DNA of 64,000 nt from Rhynchosporium graminicola. Taxonomy: Eukaryota > Ascomycota > Leotiomycetes > Helotiales > Ploettnerulaceae. The first letter of the stretch is position 1. Each line of letters begins with the position of its first letter. Positions 11,955 through 26,647 of this stretch are shown here, in pieces. The position numbers and the translations under genes were made by a program. The notes under the pieces are model-generated. The model was not told the DNA's origin. It saw only the letters and a program-made list of their open reading frames with translations, and searched no databases. The stretch spans positions 378,084 to 442,083 of the forward strand of contig FJUW01000045.1 of the NCBI GenBank assembly GCA_900074885.1, read 5' to 3'.

Positions 11955-14900
11955 TTATCTATAACTCTTTTACCTATATCTAGGAAGATAATAAATATCT
12001 ACTTATATTATACCTCTATGCCTAGAGCTACTAAACGCAGGAGACTACGCTATATAGAGAAAGCTTATACTAAATATAAACTTAAAGAATAATACCTAAA
12101 CCGAAGTAACCTAAGTCTAACAAATCGACTACTAGTTCTCCGACTCCCTCTACTTCCTATTCTTCAGCGACTCGTAATACTCGCTATAACCTACCTCTCT
12201 CTATAGTAAAGAGTACTCGCGATAACGCCTCGTCCGAGTTAAGCTTCCTAACTCCTACTATAATTAACGAACTCACTAAGTCGCTAAACCTCCCTGATAA
12301 TACCCCGGTATTAATAATAACTATAAGTAACTTATAGGAAGACCGCGCTTACTAGCTATAAGAGGCAGAAAGGAAGCTCGCGGAGAAGAGATAATTAAAC
12401 GCCGACTTATCTATAGAACTACGCTAGTTATAGGACAAGTTCCTAGAACTACGCTAGTTAACTACCTAGCGCTCTACTAAGTCTATATCGTTTAATAACG
12501 TTTAATTACGTATAGTATTACTACTATTAATTAAAGAAAATAATACTACTCTTACGCCTAATAATCGTCGTCGAGAATAATCTACCGGAGGAATATCGTT
12601 AATATTATATACTACGCGTATAAAGAAGATACTAAACCTTCTAAATAAGCTCTCTGATAGAATCGACTACTCTCTAAAACTCTAGGAAGTATAGATACGT
12701 AACGCCCTCCGGTACTACTCTAGCTACTTTATCGACAAAGATCACTATAAAGATTAGTTACTTAACTAAACGGAAGAAATAGCTAGAACCTACTTAGAAC
12801 TCTTATTCTTAGAACTAGAATATAATAAAGAAAGTAGTATGATCGATTCACTTAATATGATTACTTAACTTATCTCCTTCTTATCTAATCTATACGACTA
12901 ATAAACTATAAGAGCTAGCTACTCCGCGCTAAAGATAGATTATAAGAAGACATTCTAGAAATTCTACTACGAGTTTCGTACGCTAGCTCGTAAAGCTAGA
13001 GTAAATAATTAATCGACTCTGAAAATGGACTTATAGAAGAAGCTACTTATATAGCTACGGAAATAGCTCTTCTAATAGTACCGAACGTTAAGGACACTAG
13101 AAGAATACGTCGAGGCTATATAAGCTGAAGACTAAGGTTAATTTATTGAAAAGACTTACTATTCCGAGTCTTCGGCTAAGGCTAGCGCGACTCGGGAACG
13201 CCTTATAAATACCTTCTCCTAGCGCCGTAATACTAACTCCTTTTCTTATCCGCAAATTAGTCTTCCTACGCCCGAGAATACTAGTATAACTAGTAAATAA
13301 GTATTATACTCTGCACAAAACAATACGCCTCGTGTATAATCGCTAGCGAATACTCCTTATTACTTTACGCTTACTTTATACTTACGCTTATCGTTAGCTC
13401 GACCTAATACTCCGTATCGAATTAACGCAATTAACACTAATAATAATATTAATAGTAAGCTAGAAGAAACGTACGATAACGCCTAAGAGTATATTAAACT
13501 ACTAGTAAAAGACTATACTTAGGGAAAGACTCCTTCTTAAGTAGTATATAAGATATACGATATCTTAACCTTACGAAGCTTCTTAGTAGTTAATTGTTCA
13601 CTATACGTACTACTCTTACTAAGAATAGACTCTCGTATAAGCTACCTGCACTTCTCGATTCTAGAGCTAATAGATACTATTTTATTAATTATTCTTTTCT
13701 TAAATTCCTTTCCTTCTTCTTAAAACTTTTAATTTACACTCTACTAAACGTAATTCCTATTAAAAGCTTTAATAGCGTTAATAGTAGTACTATTAGTTAC
13801 TATATAATACTTAATTTAATAGTAGATCATTATATTTAGGTATTTACCCCTTTTCTTATTACTACTCTCGGAAACTATAATATTATACTCGAAAGGACCT
13901 AGCTTTCGGAATATTAAGTACTCTTAGATGCCTCTAAACGATAGATCATTTAGCTACTATATACTCCTCCTAGTAACGTTTATAGCTTTCCGATCGAGAT
14001 TAAGGACTTATATAAATATTATACTTACTAGTACTACTAATACGACGCTAATAAACGAAACGAACGCCTTAATTAGTTCTAGGAAGCGTATAAGGAATAG
14101 CGAAGCATAGCTAACTTTCCTATTAATATTCGAGCTATTATTAACTCTATCTCTATTATTAAATAACTATTACTAGCTCGGAAGCGCATTTCTAGGGAGA
14201 CTTATAGCTATAAAAATATCTAAAACTCTCCCTTAGAGAGTGTTTTATAAGTAACTAACCCTTTATTACTACTACTGATTAGTTAAGACCGTTTCTCCGG
14301 CGTTTATACTACTTATCGTAGATACTATAAGCCTAAGTATTTATTACCTAAAGAATAAGAATAGAGTAGTAAAAAGAAGTCTTTATACTCTAGAGAAGCT
14401 ATTAATATACAGCTAAAGTGCATACGATTTAGCGATATTATCGCTTATATCTCGCGTGAATCTCTACTTTAACTTAAATTAGAAGTCTCTATATTAAAGA
14501 CTTACGCATAAGATTACGCCCGTGTAATTTATACTATAGACTAATAGTTACTCGGAATACCGTCTCGCGACTCAACAGAAGCTACTTAAAGTATAAAAAT
14601 AGCTACTACGATATTTCGGAAGCGATAAAGATCACCTCGTATGCTTAGACCTCTTCTAGAGCCTCCTGCGCTAAAGATTTATATAATTAGTAGCTTAGCT
14701 TTCTATTTCTTATATAAACGCTAGAAGTCTTCTAACGATAAGATCTTCTCTACTACCTTTCACGAGATAGATAAGCTTCTTAATAACCGAATCGCAGTTT
14801 AATAACGTAATACTGCTATCGTATCTTTAACTATCGACCTTATAGAACGTCGTAAAACCGCTTAGTAATTTGCTATTAGCTTAAGCGAATTAGATTCAGA

Positions 14901-15299
14901 ACTATAGATCTCTTATAAGTATAGCTAGTAGGTATACGTCTTTTCTAAGGAAGCTAGCGATATTCTCCCTCCTTATCGCTTATGCGATCACCGAATTAAG
15001 CTTAAGGAAAGGGCTAAGAAGAACCTCAAATACTCCCTCTTATATAAGATATTAGCTAAAGAACTTAAAGTCGTTAAGGCGTATATTACTAATAACTTAG
15101 CTAAAGGTTTTATCGAACCTTCTTAAGTACTATACGCTGCACTTGTTCTTTTCGTTAAGAAAGCTAATAGAAGTCTAAGATTCTATATCGACTTTCGCGT
15201 ACTTAATAACCTTATAAGGAAGGATCAATATCTATTACTATTAATCGATAAAACGCTAGCTAGAATCTCTACTACTAAGATATTCATTAAACTAGATAT

Positions 15300-16886
15300 T
15301 CGCTAGGCGTTCTACCGAATTCGAATAGATCTAGCCTCTGAAGAGTATACGACCTTCCGGACTTATTACGATATATATAAGTGTAAGGTACTCCCTTTCG
15401 GCCTGACTAATAGCCCTGCGACGTACTAGCGATATATAAATAACGTCTTATTCGACTACTTAGACGACTTCTATATAGTATATCTAGATAATATTCTGAT
15501 CTACTCTAACGACTTACTATAGTATTAATTATACGTATATAAGGTACTATAACGATTATAAGACGCTAGATTATAAGCTAACTTTAAGAAGTATAAATTC
15601 AACGTTACTCGCACTAAATACTTTAGATTTATTATCTCTACTTCTAGGATCGAGGTAGACCCTAAGAAGGTTAATATTATATAATCTTAGAATTACCTAA
15701 CTATAGTTAAAAGCGTATAATTATTCTTAAGCTTTTATAATTTCTACTAACGATTTATTAAGGACTACGGAATTATTATAAAACCTCTTATATAACTTAC
15801 TAAAAATAACATATTATTTCGGTTCGCTAGGGAGTATAAAGATACTTTTAATTACCTAAAGCACGCTCTTACTTCGGCACTACTCCTCTACTACTATTAG
15901 TAATATCTACCTTATATGATCGAAACAGACGCTAGTGATAGAGTAATAGCAGGTGTACTATTATAATAGCACGACGAAGACTAGTTCCTAGTAGCTTACT
16001 TCTCTAAGACTATACTACCTGCCGAGCTTAATTACGCTATTTACGATAAGGAAATACTTATAATTATACGATCTTTTAGTAACTAGAGATCTNTCGCTAG
16101 GCGTTCTACCGAATTCGAATAGATCTAGCCTCTGAAGAGTATACGACCTTCCGGACTTATTACGATATATATAAGTGTAAGGTACTCCCTTTCGGCCTGA
16201 CTAATAGCCCTGCGACGTACTAGCGATATATAAATAACGTCTTATTCGACTACTTAGACGACTTCTATATAGTATATCTAGATAATATTCTGATCTACTC
16301 TAACGACTTACTATAGTATTAATTATACGTATATAAGGTACTATAACGATTATAAGACGCTAGATTATAAGCTAACTTTAAGAAGTATAAATTCAACGTT
16401 ACTCGCACTAAATACTTTAGATTTATTATCTCTACTTCTAGGATCGAGGTAGACCCTAAGAAGGTTAATATTATATAATCTTAGAATTACCTAACTATAG
16501 TTAAAAGCGTATAATTATTCTTAAGCTTTTATAATTTCTACTAACGATTTATTAAGGACTACGGAATTATTATAAAACCTCTTATATAACTTACTAAAAA
16601 TAACATATTATTTCGGTTCGCTAGGGAGTATAAAGATACTTTTAATTACCTAAAGCACGCTCTTACTTCGGCACTACTCCTCTACTACTATTAGTAATAT
16701 CTACCTTATATGATCGAAACAGACGCTAGTGATAGAGTAATAGCAGGTGTACTATTATAATAGCACGACGAAGACTAGTTCCTAGTAGCTTACTTCTCTA
16801 AGACTATACTACCTGCCGAGCTTAATTACGCTATTTACGATAAGGAAATACTTATAATTATACGATCTTTTAGTAACTAGAGATCT
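15300..16886 (+). repeat. 793-bp perfect tandem duplication across a single N (probable assembly join)
   Basis: 15300-16092 and 16094-16886 have the same length and look identical along their whole extent, with one N (16093) between them. The repeat covers the RT-RNase H part of A2. A1 and A3 have this stretch once. This is most simply two contig ends that overlap and were joined with an N instead of being merged. Confidence 0.93.
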
Positions 16887-18827
16887 GAGCTCGCAGGCGT
16901 ACCGTATTAGATCCGTATTATTACTAATTATAAAGCTCTTAAGTACTTTATAACCTCTAAATAGCTAAACGCACAATAAGCTTAATAAGCTAAGCTACTC
17001 GCAGATTATAACTTCATAATTACCTATCGACCTAAGAAGTATAATCTACTCGCCGATACTCTCTCTCACAGAACAGATAAATTAGATAACTAGAATAACG
17101 CTAAAAGAACTTAGCGTTTATAGTAGCTACTACGCGAAAACTAAATCGATCTAGTACTACTTATAAGTAACTTCCGGAATAGCTCTAACTCTATAGATAA
17201 CTTTAAGCTTATTAATACCTTAGAAGTTGCCGACCTATCGCTAGTCTTTTCTATAGTATAGTAAGTACTTAACGCTAATCGTATTACGCTATTACTCTTA
17301 GCTTTACGGAAATAAGCTCTCTTTACTACTCTTAGAAAACTAACTATAGAAAAAGATCTTCTACTCTATAAAGGAAGACTAATTATACCTAATGTCTTAT
17401 ACTTTCGCACGCTACTTATACGCGAAGTATACGACCGATTAGAGACTGCCTATCTAAGTATAAAGAAAATCTTATAACTACTAGTATTATAATATTAGTA
17501 GTACGGAATCGCTTTAACTATTAACTAGTACTACCGTAACTATTATACTTACTAACGAATTCAAGTGCTACGTAATAAGAAACCGGGCTTCCTCTAACCC
17601 TTACTCGTACTATCATATCTATAGGAGTATATTACAGTCGACTACTATAGCTTTAACTACGATAAATATAGTTACGATAACATTCTCGTATTTATCGACT
17701 GTTTTAGTAAATAAGTAATTAGTATTCTATGCCGAAAGACCTTTAATACGCGCGACCTTATAAAGCTTTACTTATACTACGTATACTGCTATTTCGGAGC
17801 TCTATTAATAATTACTTCTGATAGAGGGCTTTAATTCGTTTCCTGTTTTTAGACTATAGTTATTATAATTCTCAGCACTAGAAGATAGCTTTCTATAGTA
17901 GACTACCTATAAATAGATAGCTAAATAGAGATCTATAACTAATATCTCTAACGCAGATTACGACTTTTTATCTCTTACTATTAAGATAACTAGTCGGAAT
18001 TCTTACCTATTATAGACTACGCTTAGATAACTCTCCCTTACGAATCCCTTAGAGGTCTCTTACCTTTTGAAGTCGTTTATAGTTATATACCTCGCGTTAA
18101 TTAGAATTAGAAAGACCTACTTAACTCTACTACGCTTACTAATAAGTTAAATACTTAGTAAGCTCTAGATTACGCTAATCGCTTACGCGACGCCTAGATT
18201 ACCGCTTAATCTAGCTTCTAACGTGTATAAGCTAAGATATCCTAATCCTATAATCGCTTACGCTATAAAGTCGACTTTACTATAGATAACCTTATCTAGC
18301 TAGATATACGCTACTTTACGAGTATTCGACCTAGTAAAAAACTCGACTTCCCGACTAATAGACCCTTCCGTGTAATTAAAAAGGTCAGAAGCTCTTATCG
18401 CCTAGAGCTCCCTGCTAGTATAAAAGTATATAACGTATTCCCTGCTACTAAGCTACGGAAGTATCTAAATAACCCCTTACCAGGATAAACCTTACCGCTG
18501 CTACTACCTATTAATATCACTAGTAACGATAAATAGGAGATCGAAGATATACTTACGTGCCGTAAGTAGTATAATAGCCTCTTATACCGAGTTTCCTAGT
18601 TAAATCAAGACGTCGATCTTATATAGTACGACGCTATAGACGTTAAATACGCTCCCGCTAAGCTATAATAATTCCACCTTAATAACCTAACGTAAGCTAG
18701 ACCTCTTACTAGACTACCTAATTAGCTGAAAGCTTTCTACGATAGAATTAATAATTACGACTACCTTAATAGTAACAAGGAGATAAACTAACGCTCGAGG
18801 GCGAGCTTTTTTCGGAGGGGGGGGTAG

Positions 18828-19062
18828 TATAACGACTAGTCAGGTTTAGAGGTCTCTCCCTATTAGTAGAAACACTTACTGCTAAGCGAGATTACACGAG
18901 TAGAGTTTAGGGGCCCCTTTTCATATATATACTTCTATTCTCTCTCTACTTCTTCACTCCTTAGTTATAGATTCTCAAGTGATTCTTACTACTTCATATT
19001 CATAGCAATATGAGGTCTTATTACTCAGGTAGTTTTGAGACCTTTCTAGAGCAAGCGTCATA
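18828..19062 (+). repeat. 3' LTR of element A2 (235 bp)
   Basis: Starts TATAACGACTAG and ends CGTCATA, followed by the TSD CTTAC; preceded by a run of eight or more G that serves as the polypurine tract. Confidence 0.92.
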
Positions 19063-20415
19063 CTTACCGGATAACTATCGGGGGCCCTTAGTATTAAAAT
19101 CAAGCTATTACCTTATTCTATTCTAATACGTAGTTTCTAATAGTTTATTAGAACTTATATTACTTATTTTATATATTTATACTTTTCTATTAATAGTAAG
19201 CGTATTTATAACTACTCTTTTATTCTCCTCGATTTAGGATAATAAGATATAATTATTAGTATTAAATAGATATAACGATTTCAGGTTAAGCTAGATACGC
19301 TCTACTATAAGCTACTATAATCGGAATACTATCTAGCTACTCTCTAATACGATAAGGAGATAATTATAACTCTATTACCTTATAAACTTAGTATTAATCG
19401 ATCTTACTAAATCGATACTAACGCGCAGGACTTAGCTATAAACTAGCTAGACTAATACTAATTAAACTAAATAGTAGCGATATAGTATATTAATATATTA
19501 TCCTTACTTTTTAACTTATTTCCGCTTATCGCTAAGGAATCCGAACTCCTTTCTACTCCGAATTTATTAAGAAAGGTACTTACGCCGAAACCCTACTATA
19601 AGTACTCCTCTTAACTTCTAAGGATCTAGAAACTAGTTCCGATTTACTAAATTAGTACTATAGCTTTTCACTTTAATATAAAACATAAAGGTTCCGAATT
19701 ATTCTTTATTAGTATCTACGAGATAGACTACCTCTTATAAGACTATCTAAATAGCGACTCTCCTAAGGATCCTAATACCGAATAACTCGTAGCCGAAAAG
19801 CTACCGGAATAGTACTATACTCTTAAGGAAGCTTTTTCTAAGCAGGATTCTAATATTCTTCTGCTATATTACTTATACGATTATAAAATCATTCTAGAAG
19901 AACTATTACCTAATATATATTCGCCCTTATATTAGTAATCTATAGACGAATTACAAGTAACTAAGGAGTATCTTATAGAGAACCTAGATAAGGGATTTAT
20001 CGAATCCAGCTAAAGTCCCTTTATATTACTTATATTATTTATTAAAAAGGCCGATAGAGGATTACGCTTCTATATTAACTATCGTAAGCTTAATACGATT
20101 ACTCGAAAGGATTTATACTTAATACCTAGGATTAATAAGCTCTTAACTCGTATATCTAAAGTAGTAATTTTTACTAAACTAGATATCCGAGCAGTATTTA
20201 ATCGTATCTATATAGACCCTGAATTAGAAGAGTATACTATCTTCCGAACCCGCTTCAGATCCTATAAATATAAAGTACTACCTTTTAAGCTTTATAATAG
20301 ACCTAGTACGTACTAGCGATATATAAATAATATACTACTAGATTACCTAGATAATTTCTATATAGCTTACCTAGATAATATCCTTATATATTTAGAAACG
20401 CTCTAAGAATATAAG

Positions 20416-20620
20416 TGTTAGTCCATATGTTGGTCCATAGTCACGTGTTAGTCGAGTATCTGCACCGGGGTTTAGCCGGCCAGATATATCTCCCTTACGG
20501 AGTCTCGACTACCTAGGAAAGACAGCCACGATACAACAGATAATACTACTACTATAATCACTATACTTTAGCTTACGCAGACTACTTGATTATACGTACT
20601 ACGACAGAGTGATACTAACA
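20416..20620 (+). repeat. 5' LTR of element C1 (205 bp)
   Basis: Starts TGTTAGTCCATA with an immediate second near-copy TGTTGGTCCATA, followed by a CACGTG palindrome; ends GATACTAACA. Identical in length to the LTR at 26443. Confidence 0.92.
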
Positions 20621-23600
20621 TTAATCAATAGACGCATAGATCATTTCACTCTTTGAAAGCAGTCAAATTCTTAGATTCTAAGAATTCCGACTACTAAAAA
20701 GAGCGCGCTAGTAAATCTTAAAGAGTAGAGATATCTACTATAGCAACAGCTCAAGTACTAGAGAAGACACAGTCTTTTCTATGCTATTTGACTTGAATTG
20801 CTAAGATAATTTGCCTGGATTCTACTTGCGATACGGTTAAAGGATTCGAATTCTAGCATATTATACTACTATTACTTTCTACGTACTTCGATTACTACCG
20901 TAACCCGACTTTAAAGAACGCGCTTTTGAGTTGCGCCGAAAACTCGAAGTCAAAACTTAAACGCGCCATACTAGCGCTTCCCACTATATAACACTTAAGA
21001 ATAACTCTATAACTACTATTCCAAATAACCTCGGAATAGCACTAAAACACTCATACGAATCAGACCTTTAATATAGTAAGAGATAATAATACCCCCGAGG
21101 TTAGTACTTTCGACACACCTGCGAACTCCGGCAAGGACCCACTAGACCCGGAGACTATACGGAAATAGGGAGAAGGTCTTATTAGATAAATCAAGAGCTC
21201 CGACTATATAGACAGACCCTTATACTCCTTATTTAAAGAGATATACGAAAGTTAGATAGTAGACTCTTTCAAATCTATTAAGAAATCGTCAAATAATAAC
21301 CTTATATTCACCCTACGTACTAAAGGTATATTTATCGAAGAAGGCGACGAACCTGCGCAGGAGCTATATAAGCTTCTATATACTCTATAGGATACTATAC
21401 GTAGTAATTAGACCTTAAAGGAACTAGAGAGTATAGCAGGAGAGAAGATACTCTCTATACAGCTATAGTATATAGTATTAAACCCACTAGTACTAGAGAA
21501 GCAGATATCTGCGTAGTAATAGCGAGATAAGAGAGAGAAGGAGATAATAAACGATATAGCTACTTAATAAGACGAGTTAGAGTATAAAAGATTAAAGAAG
21601 GAGTTCTATAGACTACGATAAAAACGCCGTACTACACTCGGCTTACCTCCTATTAGCGAATTCGACTTTGATAAAGAATACTACGAACCTCCACAATAAG
21701 ACTAAGATTCTACCGAAGAAGTATAGTAATATAAAGAGACCTCCTCTGACTAGAATAGAGAAGAGCAGCGATACTATAGAAAGCGTATACCGAAGAATAC
21801 GGGGAGTGGAGGAGGAGGAGCTAGAGGAGGAGGAAGCTACTAAGGAGGAGAAAGCTCCTAAGGAGGAAGAGGAGGAGAAGGAGGAGATAGCTACTAAGGA
21901 GCTAGAGGAGGAGAGGGAGAGTACCATGATATAGTACAGAAGGAGAAAGAGAAGTCGTATAGAAAGGAGATCGCTAGCTTCTCCCGTATATTTCCAGAAG
22001 AGATAAAATTCAAGGGAGACGGAGATAGCTTCAGTAGTAAGGTCAGAATATTCTACGACGCCTACTTAAGAGCCGAGATTCCACTGGAGGAGTATAGTAA
22101 GGCGTTTCTATTAATACTAAAAGGCGCTGCTCTCTAATACTACTATTACAGTCTGAATAGTATCCCTGGAACCTCTCTGATTATCAAATTCGATACTATA
22201 CTAAAGAATATAATAGATCAGTTTAAGAGCGAGGAGTTTAGTAGATCTTCCCTAACTATATGGAATCTTCTTACTCTTAAATCGATTAAGGAAAAGAACC
22301 CTAGAAAGACGACTTCAGAGTGCTTTAATATACTCTCTACGCAGATTAGAGAGCTACGTTATAGTATACCCTTTGAATTACGCTATAAGAAGTTCGTTAT
22401 AAATAAGGTTATTACTACCTACTAAAGCTCGGAAGCCTGCTAAATTATTCTAGCTCAACCTATAACTTCTACTAAAAAGACGATTACTTCTATTAGAACC
22501 TCTATCGTCAACTATAAGTACGTATACCCTGCAACTAGTACTACTTTCTATACTAATCGAAAATTCCGAAGCGATTCCGATAAAGGATAAGTATACGGAG
22601 AGAAGAGAGATAGTAAAAGGCGATTCAGAATATAAGGAGAGAAGAAGATAAATACGCTAGATAAGGAAGGTAATACTAAGAAGTACTAGGTATATAATAC
22701 TACGGATTACATATCCTTCGACTATATAGTAGAAGAAAGAGAGAAGGCTAAGGAGAAGTTCAAGGCGAAGAACTCTTCTAAGTTTAAAGGTAACTTTAGA
22801 AGAGTCTTTAAGAAAGTATATAGATAATACGTCGCAGAGTACGAAAGTATAGAAGATAAGTATATAGCTACTGCCTTTACCTTATGCGAAGCCGGGAGCG
22901 ATATAGACTACGATTCCGACGCTCAGCCGGAAGCTCTATTCATGACTTCTATAGGACCTATCTTAGTAGTAGCCGTATAGCTAATAACAGAAACCCTGGT
23001 AAATACGGCTTTTAAACACCTCTTAGACACTGCCGAAGAAGCTACGGAAGAGAACCTGACCGCAGAGACGATAATAAGCAGCCCCTGATATAATTCGTCA
23101 GTTTTTCATGGAATTATAATCGATACTAGAGTAGTAAAGGTATCTATAGTAGGCAAAGGTCAATACGAAGCCTATAAGGCTCTATATAAGGCTGAACTCT
23201 TACCTTCCCGTGGAATAAATATCAAATTCGGTATTAGTAAAGCTACTTCTATTAGCATAGTAATTGTACCTTCTCTAATTAGAAAGATCTAATTTAAGGT
23301 TATAGCTATAGATACCCCGTTTCTACTCTATTTAGACGATATAGATAAGCTCAGAGTTATATTAGATAATCTTCGCAACGTACTTATTACGCTATAAGGA
23401 GATATACTAGTTATACGGAGATTCGGCCACCTCTTCTTACTCTAGAAGGAGTTACTTAAGATATATATTACGGAGTGCTTCTAGTCGAATACGAGAGTAC
23501 TTACGGAGATAGATTTACGTCGACTTCACTACCGATTCGGACACCCCTTAGTAAGAAAGCTAGAAGATTTACTACAATAGGCCGGTCACGAGCACAACTC

Positions 23601-26442
23601 AGGAGTACTAAAGGAGCTTACTAAGCTCTATAAGTACTACTAGCTATACGGAAGATCGCTAGGCAGATTCAAGTTCAAGCTCCACGATACTAATAATATA
23701 CACTTTAATTACGAAGTAGTAATCGATATTATATAACTAGACGGTTAGTAAGTCTTATATATAGTCGACTAAGGTACTACCTTTCAGAACGGAGGTTTTC
23801 TCATTAATATATCTGCAGAACACGTATAGAACCGATTTAAGCAAGTATAGATAGATACCTACCTTAGACTACCGGATTTTATCGTTATAGACGCAGGTAC
23901 GTAATTTAAATTAAAAGAATTCGTACAGAGTACTAAGACAGAGGGTTCTATAGTTAAAGTTATACCTATAGAGGCTCACTACTCTATTAGTAAGGTAGAG
24001 AGATACTACGGCCCTCTGAAGAGAGCTTATACGATAATTCGTAAGGAATTACTATACCTTAGTCAAGATATAGCACTATAGATAGCATTCCACGCAATTA
24101 ACTATATTTCTGGACCTAGTGGAATTATACCTATTTTACTAGTATTTAGAGTATATCCCAGAATAGTAGAGATAGACGCACTTTCGCTATTAGTCTCCTA
24201 ACGAGCTGCTACACTTTATAAGGCTATAGAAGAGATTCGCAAACTACAGAGTCGTCGGCAAGTCAATAATACCCTGAATACTCGAAATGGACCTAGTTCT
24301 ATAGTAGTAAGAGACCTTCTATTAAACTCTCTAGTACTAGTTTAGAGAAAGAAAGGCTTCTGGGATAGACCTTAGCTACTTATTTCTACAGATAGAGAGA
24401 ACTACGTAGTAGAAATCGACAGCGGACTAATAACCTTTCGCTTTATATTAATTAAACCATAGTACGAAGAAGATATCGATTCTGACGAACCAGAGAGTAT
24501 TATACCTGAAATTATACTCTTACCACCCCCTGTCTTACTCCCAGGAGTACTATCACTTAGTACTACTAAGTCAAATCGACCTATACTAGTACTAAAGAAG
24601 TAACCTCATCGAGATCGACGAAAGCTAATTCGATTCAGAGATAATAACGTTAAAGTTTACTTAAATTATATAGATAAATTATTTATTAGTTTCCTAGTAG
24701 TAGAACCTTAATACGCTGCGTTAAGACGTAAGGAGATTAATAATTTAATCGCTATAGGGATCTTTAAATTAGTCTATAAAGATAAATTACTAGCCGGAGC
24801 TAGGGTCTTTAACGCTAAATTCATCGACTAGATAAAATTTAAAGGTATACAGAAAGCCTACGAGAAGTCTAGACTAGTTATATAGGCGTATAACAACTCT
24901 GGAAAGAACTAAGTACTCACTATATCACTAACTATTCAACGAGTCAGCTAACGACTACTACTAGTATACGCAGTTATACACCCTGAGTTTAAGGTATATA
25001 GCCGTGATATTATATAAGCTTATACTCAGTCTACATTATACCTAATACGTGACTTCTTCGTGCGCCCTCCAAAGGAGATTCTAGCTTAGCTATATTAGTT
25101 TTTGCGGTACGTTAGGCCTATATATAGTATACTAGAATCAGCGAACTATTAGTTCGGTATATACTATAGATATAAGGTCAAGAAGCTCCATATAATACTA
25201 TCGACGTTCAACACGTATCTACTATCTGTTTCAGGTAAAGCTAGTATAGGAGCTCTTAGTCTTCAGATTAATAATACCTTCTTCATCGGTAATAAGACCT
25301 TTATAGACACAGAAGAGAGAGAGCTACAGAAAGCCGGATTCAAGTCGAACGAGAGAGAATAGTTAACTACTTTATACCTAATTAACTTTAATAGAGGTTA
25401 TATTACCTTAGAAACTAATAGCTCTATTCGACTATCTCAACAATCGTACGATAAGACGTTAAGAATAATTAAGAAGGAACTAGTTAATCTTACTAACTCC
25501 CGTGGAGGTATACAATAAGGTCTTACCCAAATCAAGCAATTTGCCGCCCAGAGAGCTAGAGGTTTATACCTAGTAACTGTTTCTTAGCCGGAAGTATCGT
25601 TTAACGTCTCTTTTACTACTTAAACTATAAATCCGATAGAGAAAGACTTTAAGCTCTTAAACAAGAGAATCTTATAGTAAAAGCTCAACTGTAGTAAAGG
25701 TCTCCGATACGTCAAATTAGATAAGAAGTCTCTTAAACTCGTTGTATTTACCGACGGTTTATTTACTAATTTAAAAGACTTCCACTCTCAAATTAGCTAC
25801 GTCTACGTACTTATAGATAAGTATAATAAGGTAAACGTTATTCACTAGTCTTCGGTCTGCTATAAGAGAGTTACTAGATCTATACTAGCCTCTGAACTAT
25901 ACGCTATATCAGAAGGTTTTAATATGGCCGGGGCTATTAAGACTACTATTAAGCAGATTATAGAGATCATAGTACTACCTTTAATTATAGTTACCAATTC
26001 TAAATCTTTATACGACTGCGTAGTACGACTTAATACTATAAGAGAGAAGAGATTAATAATCGACCTTATATGTCTACGTCAGGCGTACGAAAGAAAGGAG
26101 ATATCGGAGGTAATTTAGGTAGCAGGGCCAGATAACCCTACGGATGCGATAACTAAGACAAATTGCAATAGAGCTTTAAAGAAGCTATTACACACGAATC
26201 AATTAGTTATTAAGCCTATAGAATAGATAGATAGAGGGAATTTAGATGACTTGAAGCCGGAAGAGAGCCTATGAGGCGTTTAGTTCAGTCATCTAATCTT
26301 TGGACCTGATCACGTGGAAACCTATATACTACATAATACTTCTGCACGAGTAGTACTACAGTACTACTCTTGCTAGAAGGCAAAAAGCGTTACTTTCATA
26401 CGGAGAAGTAGATAGTTTAGAGCTACTTTAAAGTACTCCCAG

Positions 26443-26647
26443 TATTAGTCCATATATTAGTCCATAGTCACGTGTTAGTCGAGTATCTGCACCGGGGTTT
26501 AGCCGGCTAGATATATCTCCCTTACGGAGTCTCGACTACCTAGGAAAGACAGCCACGATACAACAGATAATACTATTACTATGATCACTATACTTTGGCT
26601 CACGCAGACTACTTGATTGTACGTACTACGACAGAGTGATACTAACA
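26443..26647 (+). repeat. 3' LTR of element C1 (205 bp)
   Basis: Starts TATTAGTCC (TGTTAG with a G-to-A change), ends GATACTAACA, followed by the TSD ATAAG. Confidence 0.92.

Larger units (their letters stand above)
11720..19062 (+). mobile_element. Element A2: complete gypsy chromovirus nested in element B
   Basis: Both 235-bp LTRs are present (11720-11954 and 18828-19062), flanked by the TSD CTTAC (11715-11719 and 19063-19067). The insertion lies in the protease region of B. Internal order: Gag from about 12016 (a possible ATG there), retropepsin (13594-13839 is the open piece; active site Asp-Ser-Arg at 13657-13665), reverse transcriptase with YLDD changed to YLDN (15481-15492), RNase H, integrase, GPY/F module and chromodomain (about 18540-18700), then a G-rich tract at 18815-18824. 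Stops are of RIP type. The apparent length of 7343 bp includes an exact repeat of 793 bp across the N at 16093, probably an assembly product; without it the element is about 6.55 kb. Confidence 0.93.
20416..26647 (+). mobile_element. Element C1: complete Ty1/copia retrotransposon nested in element B
   Basis: 205-bp LTRs at 20416-20620 and 26443-26647 with ends TGTTAG...CTAACA, flanked by the TSD ATAAG (20411-20415 and 26648-26652). The insertion splits the reverse transcriptase of B. Internal order is copia-type: Gag (about 21130-22720) with a Glu-rich low-complexity part (21800-21930) and a degraded CCHC knuckle (near 22690); protease with Asp-Thr-Arg where Asp-Thr-Gly is expected (near 23120); integrase with the His-His zinc region (about 23520-23660) and catalytic core to about 24010; reverse transcriptase (about 24660-25420); RNase H (about 25730-26120, including an uninterrupted 64-codon piece at 25924-26118) and a conserved C-terminus to about 26270. 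Broken by RIP-type stops. Instead of a clear polypurine tract, a palindrome abuts the 3' LTR. Confidence 0.92.

Noticed and set aside
15300..16886. Element with doubled RT-RNase H domain as a new architecture
   Set aside because: The repeat is exact and joined by an N; sister copies have one domain. Treated as an assembly product.
21643..21927. 94-codon Ser-rich frame on the minus strand
   Set aside because: It is the reverse complement of the GAG-rich, Glu-coding stretch of copia Gag in C1; the plus-strand reading fits the element.
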